DNA of 64,000 nt from CAXMMR01 sp965198995 (GCA_965198995.1 CBDAQG010000002.1:1674001-1738000), one strand, 5' to 3'. Counted from the stretch's first letter, positions 8,648 through 17,250 are shown. Translations and numbers: made by a program. The notes: generated by a model from the letters alone, not told the origin.

Positions 8648-8728
8648 GAACGTTCCCGGCCTTTGCCGACAATTAACCAAGACGGGTTAGTCTTCGACGA
8701 TCAGAGGTTTGTCGATGCGCTGATCGAG

Positions 8729-8776
8729 TAAAAGTTTTTTGCTTCTTTTTTTCAAAAAAGAAGCGCTTGCTTTTCT
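8729..8776 (+). repeat. Family A T-rich hairpin, single copy
   Basis: Core palindrome 8741-8764, GCTTC-T6-TC-A6-GAAGC, an 11-bp perfect stem preceded by AAAAGTTTTTT. It lies between the convergent ends of the exported methyltransferase and the recombinase and touches the recombinase stop codon, so it is placed to act as a shared bidirectional terminator. Confidence 0.87.
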
Positions 8777-9740
8777 AAAGCCCCAACAACTTAGCCGGAC
8801 TATCACTGGTGAGCTCGGCCGCTCGCACGTAGGCGCGCATGGTGGCGAGGTCGCGGTGGCGAGTGTGGGCCATGATGGCTTCGTCGCGGGCGCCGGCTTG
8901 ATACGCCTCCGTGACGAAGCCGGCGCGTAGGCCGTGTGGGGAGAGGCGGTTGGCGGGGCTCATGGGCAAGCCGGCGGCGGCGGCGTGGCGGGTGAGGATC
9001 TGGCGGATGGCGGCGGGCTGGAGGGCTTCGTGGTCGATGCCGCCCCAGCGGTCGACGCGGCGGAAGACGGGGCCGTAGGTGGTGCGACTGGCGGTGAGCC
9101 AGGCTTCGAGGGCGCGAACGGGGCAGGTGTCGCGGCGCTCGCCGCGGGGGATGCCGAGCCAGGCGCCCTCGCCTGTCGCGTCGGTTTTGGAGCGGGGGAT
9201 GAGGAGGCGGAGCGCGCCGGTGGCCTCGAAGACGAGGTGGTCGCGGCGGATGGCGGCGAGCTCGGCGCGGCGCAGCGCGCCGGCGTAGCCGATGAGCAGC
9301 AGGGCGCGGTCGCGCAGGCCGGCGGTGTCGGTGCCGCAGGTGGCGACGAGCTGGCGGATGAGGCGGGTGGTGATGGCGTGGGCGCGGCGGGGCGGGCGGC
9401 CGTGGGCGCGCAGGATGCCGCGCAGGGTGGCGCGGACGGTGGGGTCGGCGCCGGCCCAGGGGGTGGGCTCGGAGGCGGCGTGGGCCGTTGCATGGACCGT
9501 TGCATGGACTTGGGCGAGGGCGACGAGGCGGCGGCGGATGGTGGCGGGGGCGTGGGTTTGGGCGAGGCTGGCGAGGTAGGCGGCGAGGCAGGCCGGGCTG
9601 GCGGGCAGGGGTTGGTGGCGGTTTGCCAGGCACCAGGCGGCGAAGTGGGCCCAGTCGGCGCGGTAGGCGCGCTCGGTGTTGTGGGCGCGGGCCAGGGCGG
9701 CGTAGGCGGCGGCGTCGGTGGCTTCGATGACTTTGGTCAT
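8775..9740 (-). CDS. Tyrosine recombinase / integrase
   Basis: A 321-residue site-specific recombinase of the XerC/D-integrase class. The N-terminal SAM-like core-binding domain spans about 15-100 (NTERAYRADWAHFAAWC). The catalytic domain shows the first Arg in GYAGALRRAEL, the HxxR box as SPHGLRAGF, a second His in HTRHRDL and the Tyr in TMRAYVR, so the active site looks complete. A 12-bp direct repeat (9485-9508) encodes VHATVHAT between the domains. No phage, transposon or attachment-site features are adjacent, so this is a lone recombinase of unknown target. Confidence 0.87.
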   Translation of the reverse strand: MTKVIEATDAAAYAALARAHNTERAYRADWAHFAAWCLANRHQPLPASPACLAAYLASLAQTHAPATIRRRLVALAQVHATVHATAHAASEPTPWAGADPTVRATLRGILRAHGRPPRRAHAITTRLIRQLVATCGTDTAGLRDRALLLIGYAGALRRAELAAIRRDHLVFEATGALRLLIPRSKTDATGEGAWLGIPRGERRDTCPVRALEAWLTASRTTYGPVFRRVDRWGGIDHEALQPAAIRQILTRHAAAAGLPMSPANRLSPHGLRAGFVTEAYQAGARDEAIMAHTRHRDLATMRAYVRAAELTSDSPAKLLGL

Positions 9741-9849
9741 TGGGGCTCGTTCAGGCCGGGGGGGCTCGTTCAGGCGGGCTGTTGGAGTAGGCCGGCCGGT
9801 GGGGCCGTGAGGGCGGGGTCGGTAGGGCGGGCCTGGTCGGGCGAGCCGG

Positions 9850-10227
9850 TCAGGTGGGGGTGGGCGGGCGTGGGTGGCCGAGGGCGCCGTGGACGAGGGC
9901 GAGCAGGCGGCGGGCGACGAAGGGCTTGGGCAGCAGCCACTCGCCCTCGACGTAGGTGTGGCTGTCGAGTCGGTCGGGGCGGCCGGTCATGTAGATCACC
10001 GGCAGGCTGGGCTGGGCGCTGCGGGCATGGCCGGCGAGGGCGAGACCGTCGAGCCCGGCGCCGAGGTTGACGTCGGTGAGCAGCAGGCGGGGCGGGTTGG
10101 CGGCGAGGCGGTCGAAGGCGATGCGGTCGCTGGAGGCGGCGTGAACCAGGAAGCCGGCCTCGCTCAGCAGTTCGACCAGGATCTCGCGGATGTGGTCGTC
10201 ATCGTCGACGAGGAGGATATCGCACAT
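9850..10227 (-). CDS. Single-domain response regulator (CheY-like)
   Basis: A 125-residue receiver domain. The acidic pocket is ILLVDDDDHI near the N-terminus, the phosphoacceptor Asp is in LLTDVNLGAG, the conserved Thr in IYMTGRP and the Lys in LLPKPF. There is no output domain. I chose ATG 10225-10227 because GGAGGAAGCTGCA precedes it; the longer upstream frame lacks family similarity. No histidine kinase is adjacent, so the partner is unknown. Confidence 0.85.
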   Translation of the reverse strand: MCDILLVDDDDHIREILVELLSEAGFLVHAASSDRIAFDRLAANPPRLLLTDVNLGAGLDGLALAGHARSAQPSLPVIYMTGRPDRLDSHTYVEGEWLLPKPFVARRLLALVHGALGHPRPPTPT

Positions 10228-10498
10228 TGCAGCTTCCTCCGTCCTGCACGGCAAAGTTGACGAGCCAGTGTAGCGTGCCAGCGCGCCGGCGCCACGACCA
10301 TGCGCCATTTTTTTTGTGGCGGGAACGATGCTGGGTCCACGAATGGCGTAAATTCGCGTGACGCCGGCGTTTGCGGGATTGGTGTGGCGTCGCACGGCCG
10401 ATTTTGAGTGCGGCAGGGCCGCATCTCGCGCGGTGAGGAAGGTCGACGGGGGTGAGATGTGCGGGAGGGGCCAGAGGGGGGGCCTCTGGCCGGGCGGG
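10228..10498. other. Intergenic region, no gene seen
   Basis: Holds the presumed promoter and ribosome binding site of the response regulator. A T8 tract is flanked by short inverted GCGCCA/TGGCG arms at about 10304-10324. I see no protein-coding frame with family similarity. Confidence 0.4.
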
Positions 10499-11182
10499 CT
10501 AGTCGGCCGCCGGCGCCAGGCTTTCGATGTGGATGCGGCGGAACTCGGCCGAGCCGGTCAGCACCCGGGCGAGGCGGGCGACGCCGACATCGCCGCCGAG
10601 CTTCTGCATCATCTCGCTGTAGAAGGCGACGTCCTTGTCGGCCGGGCTGCGGCCGAGCATGACCTCGAAGAGCTGCTTGACGACGCTTTCGGGGGTGACG
10701 AAGGGAGGGGTCGGCTCGGGTGCGGGGTGCGGCTCGACGGGCTCGGCGGCCATGGCCGGGGCGGCGAGCTCCGGTGCGGCCTCGGGCGTCTCGTCCGGGA
10801 CGGCGAGCAGGCGGGCCTGGTAGAGGAGCTGTAGGGTGGCGGGGATCAGGCCGAGCTCGTCCTGGCGGAGGAGGTAGACGGCGCTCTCGAGCCCGGGCTG
10901 GGCGAGCGGGGTGGGGGCGCTGAGCGGGGCGAGCAGCAGCACCGGGCAGTCATAGCTGGCCGCCGTGGTGGTGAGCGCCTCGAAGGGCAGCTCGGCGGGG
11001 TCGACGTCGAGCTCGCCGAGCAGCATGCGGCCGAGGTCCGGGTGGCTGCACTCGTAGATCACCGGCGGCATCAGCAGCGAGGTGAACGACCAGCCGGCGG
11101 CGGCGAGCAGGTCGCGGTAATGCGGCAGGGGGGCGAGCGGCTCCGGCTTGCTCGGCGCCTTCAGCTTGGCGAACAACGACAT
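10499..11182 (-). CDS. DUF4214-like domain protein, paralogue of the 49.1-kb protein
   Basis: A 227-residue cytoplasmic-looking protein. I use ATG 11180-11182 (MSLFAKLKAPSK), the start closest to the conserved part. The N-terminal half (about 20-130) has an uncharacterised domain (AAAGWSF, GRMLLGELDVDP, VYLLRQDELGLIP). The C-terminal ~60 residues, VVKQLFEVMLGRSPADKDV and ARVLTGSAEFRR, match the DUF4214 pattern of short helices around LLGR.P...D. A proline/alanine-rich linker joins them. The same two-part architecture recurs in the protein encoded at 49123-49746. It is divergent from a TylF-like methyltransferase gene. Function unknown. Confidence 0.7.
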   Translation of the reverse strand: MSLFAKLKAPSKPEPLAPLPHYRDLLAAAGWSFTSLLMPPVIYECSHPDLGRMLLGELDVDPAELPFEALTTTAASYDCPVLLLAPLSAPTPLAQPGLESAVYLLRQDELGLIPATLQLLYQARLLAVPDETPEAAPELAAPAMAAEPVEPHPAPEPTPPFVTPESVVKQLFEVMLGRSPADKDVAFYSEMMQKLGGDVGVARLARVLTGSAEFRRIHIESLAPAAD

Positions 11183-11508
11183 GGCGGGCTCCTGCGGTTG
11201 CGGCCTGACACGGCCGAGGCCGGGCTTGACGGCAGACGGCGTGCAACTCGGTGCTAGCGTAACCGGGCTTGCTTCGTAAAGCACGGATGCTGCGCTGCGG
11301 CACGGGGCGTGCAGCGGGCGTGCAGCGAGCGTGTGACCGGCGTGCGACCGGCGTGCGGTGGGCGTGCGATGAGGCGGTTGAGGTGCGGGGCGGCGGCACG
11401 ACCGGGGCGCGAGTTTGACCGGTCGCGACGAGGGCGGCGCGAGTGCTCTTTGCTCAACACGACAGTGTGTGGAAGATTACACCGAATGGAGGGCCGCGCC
11501 ACGTGTGG
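11183..11508. other. Divergent intergenic region with 11-bp tandem repeats
   Basis: This 326-bp gap separates two divergent genes and should hold both promoters. It contains six imperfect 11-bp units at 11305-11370 (consensus GGGCGTGCGAC). I see no separate gene. Confidence 0.6.
11305..11370. repeat. Six tandem 11-bp repeats
   Basis: Units start at 11305, 11316, 11327, 11338, 11349 and 11360, each containing GCGTG(C/T)(A/G). A period of 11 bp places the units on nearly the same face of the helix, as expected for a cooperative protein-binding array, though replication slippage would give the same pattern. Confidence 0.75.
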
Positions 11509-12285
11509 ATGAAGCACCGTTATGTTCACCGTGCCTATGCGCGACTACCGACTTTGCGGCGGCTGGCGATGGGGATCCTGTCGTGGGCGCAGCTGACGGA
11601 GCTGGGCGGCCACAAGGAGCGCGAGGTGCTGGGGCTGATCCGGCAGGTGCGGCGGGAGCGGGAGAGCCTGCTGTCGGGCAACGAGGCGTTCGTCGTGCAT
11701 TCGCTGGCGCGGGCGCAGAGCGCGCTGCCCGGGGCGATGGCGGAGGTTGGGGTCTATCAGGGGTGTTCGGCCAAGCTGATCTCGATGGCGAGCGGCGGGC
11801 GGCGGCTGCATCTGTTCGACACGTTTGACGGGCTGCCGGAGCCGGAGGCAGCGGAGTGCGGGCATCTGCGGGCGCGGCAGTATCGCTCTGGGCTCGGGGC
11901 GGTGCGGGCGTTCCTGGCCGATGCGCCGGAGGTGGTGTTCCATCCGGGCTGCTTCCCCGGCACGGCGGTGGCGGTGGCGGACGAGCGGTTCTCATTCGTG
12001 CATCTCGACGTGGACCTGAAGTCCAGCACCCGGGCGTGCCTGGATTTCTTCTATCCGCGGATGGTGCCGGGCGGGATCATCATGACGCATGACTACTCGT
12101 TTCTGGACGGGGTGCGGGAGGCGTTCGCGGAGTTCCTGGGCGAGGCGGGCGGGCGGGTGATCGAGTTGCCGACGTCGCAGGCGCTGCTGGTTTGCGTGGG
12201 CGGCGGAATGGCGGGCGCGGGTTCGCTGGTGGGGGAGTGGTTGCCCGAGCCGTTTCAGGCGGCGACCGCGGCCGCGGCCTGGTAG
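11509..12285 (+). CDS. TylF/MycF-family O-methyltransferase
   Basis: A 258-residue SAM-dependent methyltransferase of the TylF family, whose studied members O-methylate deoxysugars (macrocins). Seen: GAMAEVGVYQGCSAKLIS (SAM loop, about 73-90), LHLFDTFDGLPEP (motif II and the family's DTFEGLP-like block), and FVHLDVDLKSSTRACLDFFY plus GGIIMTHDY (metal-binding Asp residues). ATG 11509 begins MKHRYVHRAYARL; longer upstream starts look non-coding. A sugar of a surface polysaccharide is a more likely substrate here than an antibiotic, because no biosynthetic cluster is present; that is inference. Confidence 0.82.
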   Translation: MKHRYVHRAYARLPTLRRLAMGILSWAQLTELGGHKEREVLGLIRQVRRERESLLSGNEAFVVHSLARAQSALPGAMAEVGVYQGCSAKLISMASGGRRLHLFDTFDGLPEPEAAECGHLRARQYRSGLGAVRAFLADAPEVVFHPGCFPGTAVAVADERFSFVHLDVDLKSSTRACLDFFYPRMVPGGIIMTHDYSFLDGVREAFAEFLGEAGGRVIELPTSQALLVCVGGGMAGAGSLVGEWLPEPFQAATAAAAW

Positions 12286-12361
12286 GCCGCGCGCACGGAT
12301 CCGCTTGGGACGGGCGGGTGGCGTAGGTTACGCAACGTTAGTTATACTGACGGGGCGGGCG

Positions 12362-12694
12362 ATGATCGGGCGGCGGGGGCTGGGCGGCGTGGTGGTGGGA
12401 TTAGCGGCGGCGGGATGCACGCCGGGGATGGAGGCGCTGGAGGCGTCGCTGGTGCCGAGTGCGGCGGAGGCGGCGGCACTTTACGGCGTGGCCAAGGGGA
12501 TCGCCGAGGTGGCGGCGCTGGCGGAGCCGGCGATGGCGCCGGTGGTGGCGGCGATCGTTGCGGCGTGCGATCCGCTGATGGCGGCGCTCAGGTTGGGCGG
12601 CGGGGCGGCGATCGCTGTGCGGCTGACCGCGGAGGCGCAGACGCTGTTGCTGGCGACGGCGTCGGCGGTGCGTGTGGTGGCGAACAAGGTTTAG
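12362..12694 (+). CDS. Small putative lipoprotein, unknown function
   Basis: A 110-residue alanine-rich protein. The N-terminus MIGRRGLGGVVVGLAAAGCTPG has the charged, hydrophobic and LAAAGC elements of a lipoprotein signal with Cys at about 19. The mature part consists of two or three amphipathic helices (AALYGVAKGIAEVAAL, VAAIVAACDPLMAAL). I recognise no family. ATG 12362 is preferred over an earlier in-frame start because it gives the lipobox at the usual distance. Confidence 0.6.
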   Translation: MIGRRGLGGVVVGLAAAGCTPGMEALEASLVPSAAEAAALYGVAKGIAEVAALAEPAMAPVVAAIVAACDPLMAALRLGGGAAIAVRLTAEAQTLLLATASAVRVVANKV

Positions 12695-12750
12695 CGGGAA
12701 AGTCTCGACGGGCGCTTTCTTGCCTGCGCCGAGAGGCATGGATCAGGACT

Positions 12751-12807
12751 GGATTTTAAAGGCTCCGCCTCAATGGGGCCCAGGGGCAAAGCCCCTGGCT
12801 TTCCTTT
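12751..12807 (+). repeat. Family B repeat overlapping the end of the acetyltransferase gene
   Basis: GGATTTTAAAGGCTCC, then CAGGGGCAAAGCCCCTG palindrome and TTTCCTTT. The acetyltransferase stop (12770-12772) and its last 12 codons lie inside this repeat. Confidence 0.85.
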
Positions 12808-13732
12808 CGGGCACCTCAAGGTGAGCATTGTCGTTGGAGCGGCGGAAGGATTGCAGCGTGGGGTCGCGGCGGGCTTGGGCGATGAAGCCGTCGACGTCGC
12901 CGGTGGTCATCAGCGGCAGGTAGGCGTTGACCGTCTCGTCCGGCCAGTTCCACCAGGCGAGGGAGAGCAGGGCGGCGATGGTGGCGTCAGGGAAGCGGTG
13001 GCGGACGACGTGGGCGGGCGTGCCGACGACGACGGCGTAGGGCGGCACGTTGCGGGTGACGATCGAGCGGGCGCCGATCACCGCGCCGTCGCCGATGGTG
13101 ACGCCGTGCGAGATGAAGGCGTCGGTGCCGATCCAGACGTCGTTGCCGATGACGACGTCGCCCTTGGAGATGTGGCTTGAGGTGGTGAGTGGGGCGGCGG
13201 GGAAGTAGCTGTTCAGCACCGTGAACGGGTAGGTGCTGACCGTGTCGGTGCGGTGGTCGGCAAAGCAGATCTTCACGCCGGCGGCGATCGAGGTGTATTT
13301 GCCGATCCTGAGCTTGCCGAGGACCTCCTCGATCACGCCGGGAATGCCGTAGGTGTGGTCGCCGATCTCCCAGCCGTGGCCGGTGATCATGTCGCCGAAA
13401 TGGGCGCGGGTGCCGGGCAGACGCACGGTGTGGCTGGTCTGCTCGACCAGATAGAGGGTGATGCTGGGGTTCGGCAGGTGCTGGCCGAACAGGGTGACCT
13501 TGTTGCCCTCGCGCGCCAGGTGGTCGAAGCGGGTGGTGACCTGGCCGCGCTCGCCGAGCAGGGCGAGGACGCCGTCCTCGAGCCGCCAGCCACGCTCGTT
13601 GGGGTTGGTGTAGCCGTGGATCTTGCCGTCCGGGAGGAAGCGCAGGCCGTCCGTGGCGTTGGCGCCGCGGGAGCGGCAGAAGCGCCAGGTGCGGCTGGCC
13701 AGATAATCCGTGGTGATTGCGGCTGACGGCAT
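12770..13732 (-). CDS. Hexapeptide-repeat O-acetyltransferase (CatB/Vat-like C-terminal domain)
   Basis: A 320-residue protein. Residues about 5-130 form an N-terminal beta-rich domain of unknown role. The C-terminal half is a left-handed beta helix of CatB type, with FADHRTDTVSTYPF, the catalytic-His region and stacked hexapeptides ISKGDVVIGNDVWIG and IGDGAVIGARSIVT, followed by PAHVVRHRF. It would transfer acetyl from acetyl-CoA to a sugar or polysaccharide hydroxyl. ATG 13730-13732 (MPSAAITT) is the start nearest the conserved region. The last residues (RKARGFAPGPH) are translated from a family B repeat, suggesting the original end was replaced. Confidence 0.82.
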   Translation of the reverse strand: MPSAAITTDYLASRTWRFCRSRGANATDGLRFLPDGKIHGYTNPNERGWRLEDGVLALLGERGQVTTRFDHLAREGNKVTLFGQHLPNPSITLYLVEQTSHTVRLPGTRAHFGDMITGHGWEIGDHTYGIPGVIEEVLGKLRIGKYTSIAAGVKICFADHRTDTVSTYPFTVLNSYFPAAPLTTSSHISKGDVVIGNDVWIGTDAFISHGVTIGDGAVIGARSIVTRNVPPYAVVVGTPAHVVRHRFPDATIAALLSLAWWNWPDETVNAYLPLMTTGDVDGFIAQARRDPTLQSFRRSNDNAHLEVPERKARGFAPGPH

Positions 13733-13900
13733 GGGCTTCCTTCCCACTCGCGCGCTCCGCGCATCACGAAGTGCCGAGAGCACAAGTAGGCACCGCGGCG
13801 GATAACGTCAAAGTGTTTTGGGGGACCTGCGGGCGGGATCGTGCGGCGGCGGCCCCGCCAGGCCGGCTTGAGGCAAAGCGGGGCGCGGCTATGATCCGGC

Positions 13901-14977
13901 ATGACCGATGCAGACCCGACCGATGCCGCCGACGCGACCCTGGTGGCGCCGGACGATCCTGCATGGCTCTACTCGCCCTACACCTGGACGACGCCGACGC
14001 GGCGGTCGGCGGCGACGATCAATGCCGGGGCGTATCTGCGGGTGCTGTTCAGCGGGCCGCGCTGCGCGCTGCGCTTTGACGTCGGCGCCAACCGGGTGCC
14101 GCTGTCGGAGGTGTATACGCGGGTGGACGGCTTTGAGGCCGGGTCGCCGTGGCGGCGCGCGGTGGTTGCGCCGGTGATCGAGCCGGTGGTGCCGGTCGAC
14201 ACCGGCGGGCTGGCGTTCCACCTGCTGGAGCTGGTGGTGAAGTCGACCTCCGAGGAGATCAACCGCTGGCATCCGCCGAGCAGCACGGCGGTGGTGTTCA
14301 CCGGCATGACGCTGGCGGCGGGCGCGCGGGTGGCGGCGCCGCGGGCGCGGCAGCGGCGGGCGCTGATCCTCGGCGACAGCATCACCGAGGGGGTGCGGAC
14401 GATCAACGAGACGGCCGCCCACGACACCGACCGCAACGACGTGATGATGTGCTGGTCGTGGGCGGTGGGGCGGGGGTTGCCGGTGGAGTTCGGCATCGTC
14501 GGCTTCGGCGGGGCGGGGCTCACGCATGGCGGCTCGGGCGGGGTGCCGGCGCTTGGCGGCAGCATCGGGCTGGTGCTGGCCGGGGCGCCGCGGCGGCTTG
14601 AGCCGGCGCCTGACCTGGTGGTGCTGAACTATGGCACCAACGACCGGCTGGCGACGCCGGCGGCGGTGGAGGCGGCGCTGCGGCAGGTGCTTGGGGGGTT
14701 GCTGGCGGCGACGCCGGGCGGCACCGCCATCGCCGTGTTGCGGCCGTTCAACGGCACGCAGGCGGCGGCGCTGCGCCAGGCGGTGACGGCGGTGGCTTCG
14801 CCGCGGGTGACCTGGGTGGACACGACGGGGATCTACGATCCGGCGTTCGGCAGCGACAAGGGGGGGCTGCATCCGTCGGGGCCGAACCATCTTGGGCGCA
14901 TTGCGCCGCCGCTGGTGGACCTGCTGGCGCCGCTGCTGCACGCGACGACGCGGTCATTCTCGTTTTTTTCGCCCTAG
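13901..14977 (+). CDS. SGNH/GDSL-like hydrolase, CE2-like arrangement
   Basis: A 358-residue two-domain protein. An N-terminal beta-sandwich (about 20-145) precedes an SGNH hydrolase domain. Block I is LILGDSITEG (Ser near 158), block III is VLNYGTNDR and block V is GLHPSGPNHLG with the catalytic His. The order jelly-roll then SGNH resembles carbohydrate esterase family 2, which removes acetyl from sugars. No obvious signal peptide. It is divergent from the acetyltransferase, so an add/remove acetyl pair is possible but not proven. Confidence 0.8.
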   Translation: MTDADPTDAADATLVAPDDPAWLYSPYTWTTPTRRSAATINAGAYLRVLFSGPRCALRFDVGANRVPLSEVYTRVDGFEAGSPWRRAVVAPVIEPVVPVDTGGLAFHLLELVVKSTSEEINRWHPPSSTAVVFTGMTLAAGARVAAPRARQRRALILGDSITEGVRTINETAAHDTDRNDVMMCWSWAVGRGLPVEFGIVGFGGAGLTHGGSGGVPALGGSIGLVLAGAPRRLEPAPDLVVLNYGTNDRLATPAAVEAALRQVLGGLLAATPGGTAIAVLRPFNGTQAAALRQAVTAVASPRVTWVDTTGIYDPAFGSDKGGLHPSGPNHLGRIAPPLVDLLAPLLHATTRSFSFFSP

Positions 14978-14993
14978 CGCGAGGCGAGGGCCC

Positions 14994-15041
14994 GGCAAGG
15001 TCGCGGGCAGGGTCGCGGGCAAAGTCGCGGGCAGGGTCTCG
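14994..15041. repeat. Four tandem 12-bp repeats
   Basis: Four units of GGCA(A/G)(A/G)GTCGCG at 14994, 15006, 15018 and 15030, located just after the SGNH hydrolase gene. No gene function implied. Confidence 0.8.
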
Positions 15042-15115
15042 GTTCGCGAGTCGGCTCGTGGTGTCAGCGGACGATCTGATCGCTGATTTGAAAGCAAGCT
15101 ACGGAGTGCGAGACG

Positions 15116-16408
15116 ATGGATAATCGATCGAGATACGATCCTCATCGACGAGGTATCGACATGTCTTTGCGCATCCGTGGCCGCGCGCCCAGCCTGTTCA
15201 GCCAGCTCACCGGCCTCGATGGGGCCGAATTGGCGCAGCAGGGCGCCCGGCGACGCGTCGGCGACGCCATGCCAGGTGGCCCTGATCGGATCGGGCTCGG
15301 CGACCTGGATGAGGCCGCCCCGGACGGCGCTGCCGCGCCAGGCGAGCACGACTCGCGCTGGCAGGCGGTGGTCACGCGCGACCGCACCGCCGACGGCCGC
15401 TTTCTCTACTCGGTGCGGAGCACAGGCGTTTACTGCCGACCGAGCTGTGCCGCACGCCTGGCCAACCCGAGGAACGTGCGTTTTCACGCCAGCACGGCGG
15501 ACGCGGAAGCCGCCGGTTTCCGGCCCTGCAAGCGGTGCAGGCCGGACCAGCCGCCGCTGGCACACCAGCATGCTGCGCTGGTCGCGGATGCCTGCCGCGC
15601 CATCGCAGACGCGGAAACGGTGCCGCTCCTGGCTGCTCTGGCCAGGTGCGCGGGCCTCAGCCCGCACCACTTCCATCGCGTCTTCAAGGCCGCCACCGGC
15701 GTCACCCCGCGCGACTACGCCGCGGCCCGGCGCGCGGAGCGGGTGCGCGGCAGCCTGACCAAATCGTCGCGGGTGACGGATGCGATCTACGACGCTGGTT
15801 TTGGCTCGAGCAGCCGCTTTTACGAGCGGTCGGATGTGATCCTCGGCATGACGCCGACGCGGTTCCGCGACGGTGGCGCGGGGGAGGTTATCCGGTTCGC
15901 GGTCGGCGAGACCTCGCTCGGCGCCATTCTGGTGGCGGTCAGCGGCAAGGGCGTGTGCGCCATCCTGATGGGTGATGAGCCTGAGGCGCTGGTGCGCGAC
16001 GTGCAGGACCGTTTCCACAAGGCCGACCTGGTCGGAGCTGATGCCGGGTTCGAGGCGACGGTGGCGGCCGTGGTCGGGCTGGTGGAAGCGCCGCGGCTTG
16101 GCCTGAGCCTGCCACTCGACGTGCGAGGCACCGCGTTCCAGCAGCTTGTGTGGCGGGCGTTGACCGAGCTGCCGGCCGGATCGACGGCGAGCTACGCCGA
16201 CATCGCCCGTGCTGTCGGCCGGCCCGGCGCCGTGCGGGCGGTGGCTCAGGCTTGCGGCGCGAACCCGTTGGCCGTCGCCATCCCGTGCCACCGCGTCGTG
16301 CGGACGGACGGGTCGCTATCCGGCTACCGTTGGGGCGTGGAGCGCAAGCGCGCGCTCCTGGACCGCGAGGCGGAGCAGGCCGGCAGGCAAGCGGGGTCCG
16401 GACCTTGA
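15116..16408 (+). CDS. ada: Ada: methyl-phosphotriester / O6-methylguanine-DNA methyltransferase and regulator
   Basis: A 430-residue bifunctional DNA repair protein. About 80 N-terminal residues have no family match. Then the Ada zinc domain appears (GRFLYSVRSTGVYCRPSC and PCKRCRPDQ, four zinc Cys), an AraC-type helix-turn-helix (LSPHHFHRVFKAATGVTPRDY and the second TDAIYDAGFGSSSRFYERS) and the alkyltransferase domain with active-site PCHRVV near residue 390. It repairs alkylated bases and phosphates and activates its own regulon when methylated on the N-terminal Cys. A second start at ATG 15161, with GAGG 7 nt before it, would remove 15 residues. Confidence 0.9.
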   Translation: MDNRSRYDPHRRGIDMSLRIRGRAPSLFSQLTGLDGAELAQQGARRRVGDAMPGGPDRIGLGDLDEAAPDGAAAPGEHDSRWQAVVTRDRTADGRFLYSVRSTGVYCRPSCAARLANPRNVRFHASTADAEAAGFRPCKRCRPDQPPLAHQHAALVADACRAIADAETVPLLAALARCAGLSPHHFHRVFKAATGVTPRDYAAARRAERVRGSLTKSSRVTDAIYDAGFGSSSRFYERSDVILGMTPTRFRDGGAGEVIRFAVGETSLGAILVAVSGKGVCAILMGDEPEALVRDVQDRFHKADLVGADAGFEATVAAVVGLVEAPRLGLSLPLDVRGTAFQQLVWRALTELPAGSTASYADIARAVGRPGAVRAVAQACGANPLAVAIPCHRVVRTDGSLSGYRWGVERKRALLDREAEQAGRQAGSGP

Positions 16409-16536
16409 CTTGCTGCCGCGGGGCTAATGCGGTCCGGCAACGCTGATGCCACGACGCATCGGTTCGACGCGCGGCTCAGGCGCCTTCTGAGCTGGGTCAC
16501 CGCCGCCTGACTGTTTGATTTTTTTTCGCTCACACC

Positions 16537-16608
16537 GTCAGATGCGTCGCGAGGTCGCGCGTCAGATGAGCCACGCGGGCGCGTGTCAGATGCGTCGCGC
16601 GGGCGCGA
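16537..16608. repeat. Three tandem 24-bp repeats before the SRPBCC gene
   Basis: Three 24-bp units start at 16537, 16561 and 16585, each opening GTCAGATG. They end 9 bp before the downstream ATG, where the promoter or leader should be. Confidence 0.8.
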
Positions 16609-16617
16609 GGGAGTTCG

Positions 16618-17109
16618 ATGCTCGACAGGTCACAGTCCGCCGATCCCGATATCCCTTGGCCGCCGAACCATGCGCCGGCGTCGGCGGTCGTCTTCGCGCA
16701 TAACAGCGTCGATGTGGCAGCCTCGCCGCAGAGGGTCTGGTCTGTTCTGATCGACTGCACGGCGTGGCCAGGCTGGTACAGGAAGTGTTCGGACGTCTCG
16801 ATCCTCGAGGGCGGTTCCCAGCTGGAAGCCGGATCGAGGTTCCGCTTCAAGACATTGCGCACCTACTTCGAACCCAAAGTCGTTACGTTCGAGGCTTGCC
16901 GGATGCTTGTCTGGTCGGCGAAGGGACCGGCCGGAACGAGCGGCTCGCATGCCTGGCACATCGAGCCCACCGCCGCCGGGTGCAGGGTCGTTACAGAAGA
17001 GGCGCAGACGGGCCTGCTTTTGCGGCTCGTTGGCCGCCGGATACAAGGTGAACTGGTCGCCTCGCACGAGGAGTGGGTGCAGTCGTTGAAGCGGCTCGCG
17101 GAGGCGTAG
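16618..17109 (+). CDS. SRPBCC (START-like) domain protein
   Basis: A 163-residue helix-grip protein of the polyketide cyclase/dehydrase type. Seen: VDVAASPQRVWSVLIDCTAWPGWY (first strand and helix, about 30-55), SRFRFKTLRTYFEPKVV, then a long C-terminal helix GELVASHEEWVQSLKRLAEA. Such proteins bind hydrophobic ligands; the specific ligand is unknown. ATG 16618 follows a G-rich leader and the 24-bp repeats. No partner enzyme is adjacent. Confidence 0.75.
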   Translation: MLDRSQSADPDIPWPPNHAPASAVVFAHNSVDVAASPQRVWSVLIDCTAWPGWYRKCSDVSILEGGSQLEAGSRFRFKTLRTYFEPKVVTFEACRMLVWSAKGPAGTSGSHAWHIEPTAAGCRVVTEEAQTGLLLRLVGRRIQGELVASHEEWVQSLKRLAEA

Positions 17110-17250
17110 CATCGCTCCGCCCTGCTGTCGGTACTCACTCTTCGATCAAGGTCCGAGTCGGACGGCGTCGCCAAGCAAGAAAGACGGCGGTTAAGCTTCA
17201 AACAAAACGGGGGCGGGCGCCGTCGTGCGCAGGCACGCTGACGCGTGACG

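Noticed and set aside
7774..8776. Methyltransferase plus two hairpins as a composite transposon
   Set aside because: Copies are direct, no transposase, no target duplication visible. Kept only as a weak observation.
8775..9740. Prophage or genomic island boundary at the recombinase
   Set aside because: No other phage or mobility gene, no tRNA and no attachment repeats within several kb.
8934..10070. Long Gly-rich frames over the integrase and response regulator
   Set aside because: Antisense artefact; no conserved motif and no start signal.
11305..11370. Possible CRISPR array
   Set aside because: Units are 11 bp, contiguous and without spacers; no cas gene is present. None of the tandem arrays in the window has spacer structure.
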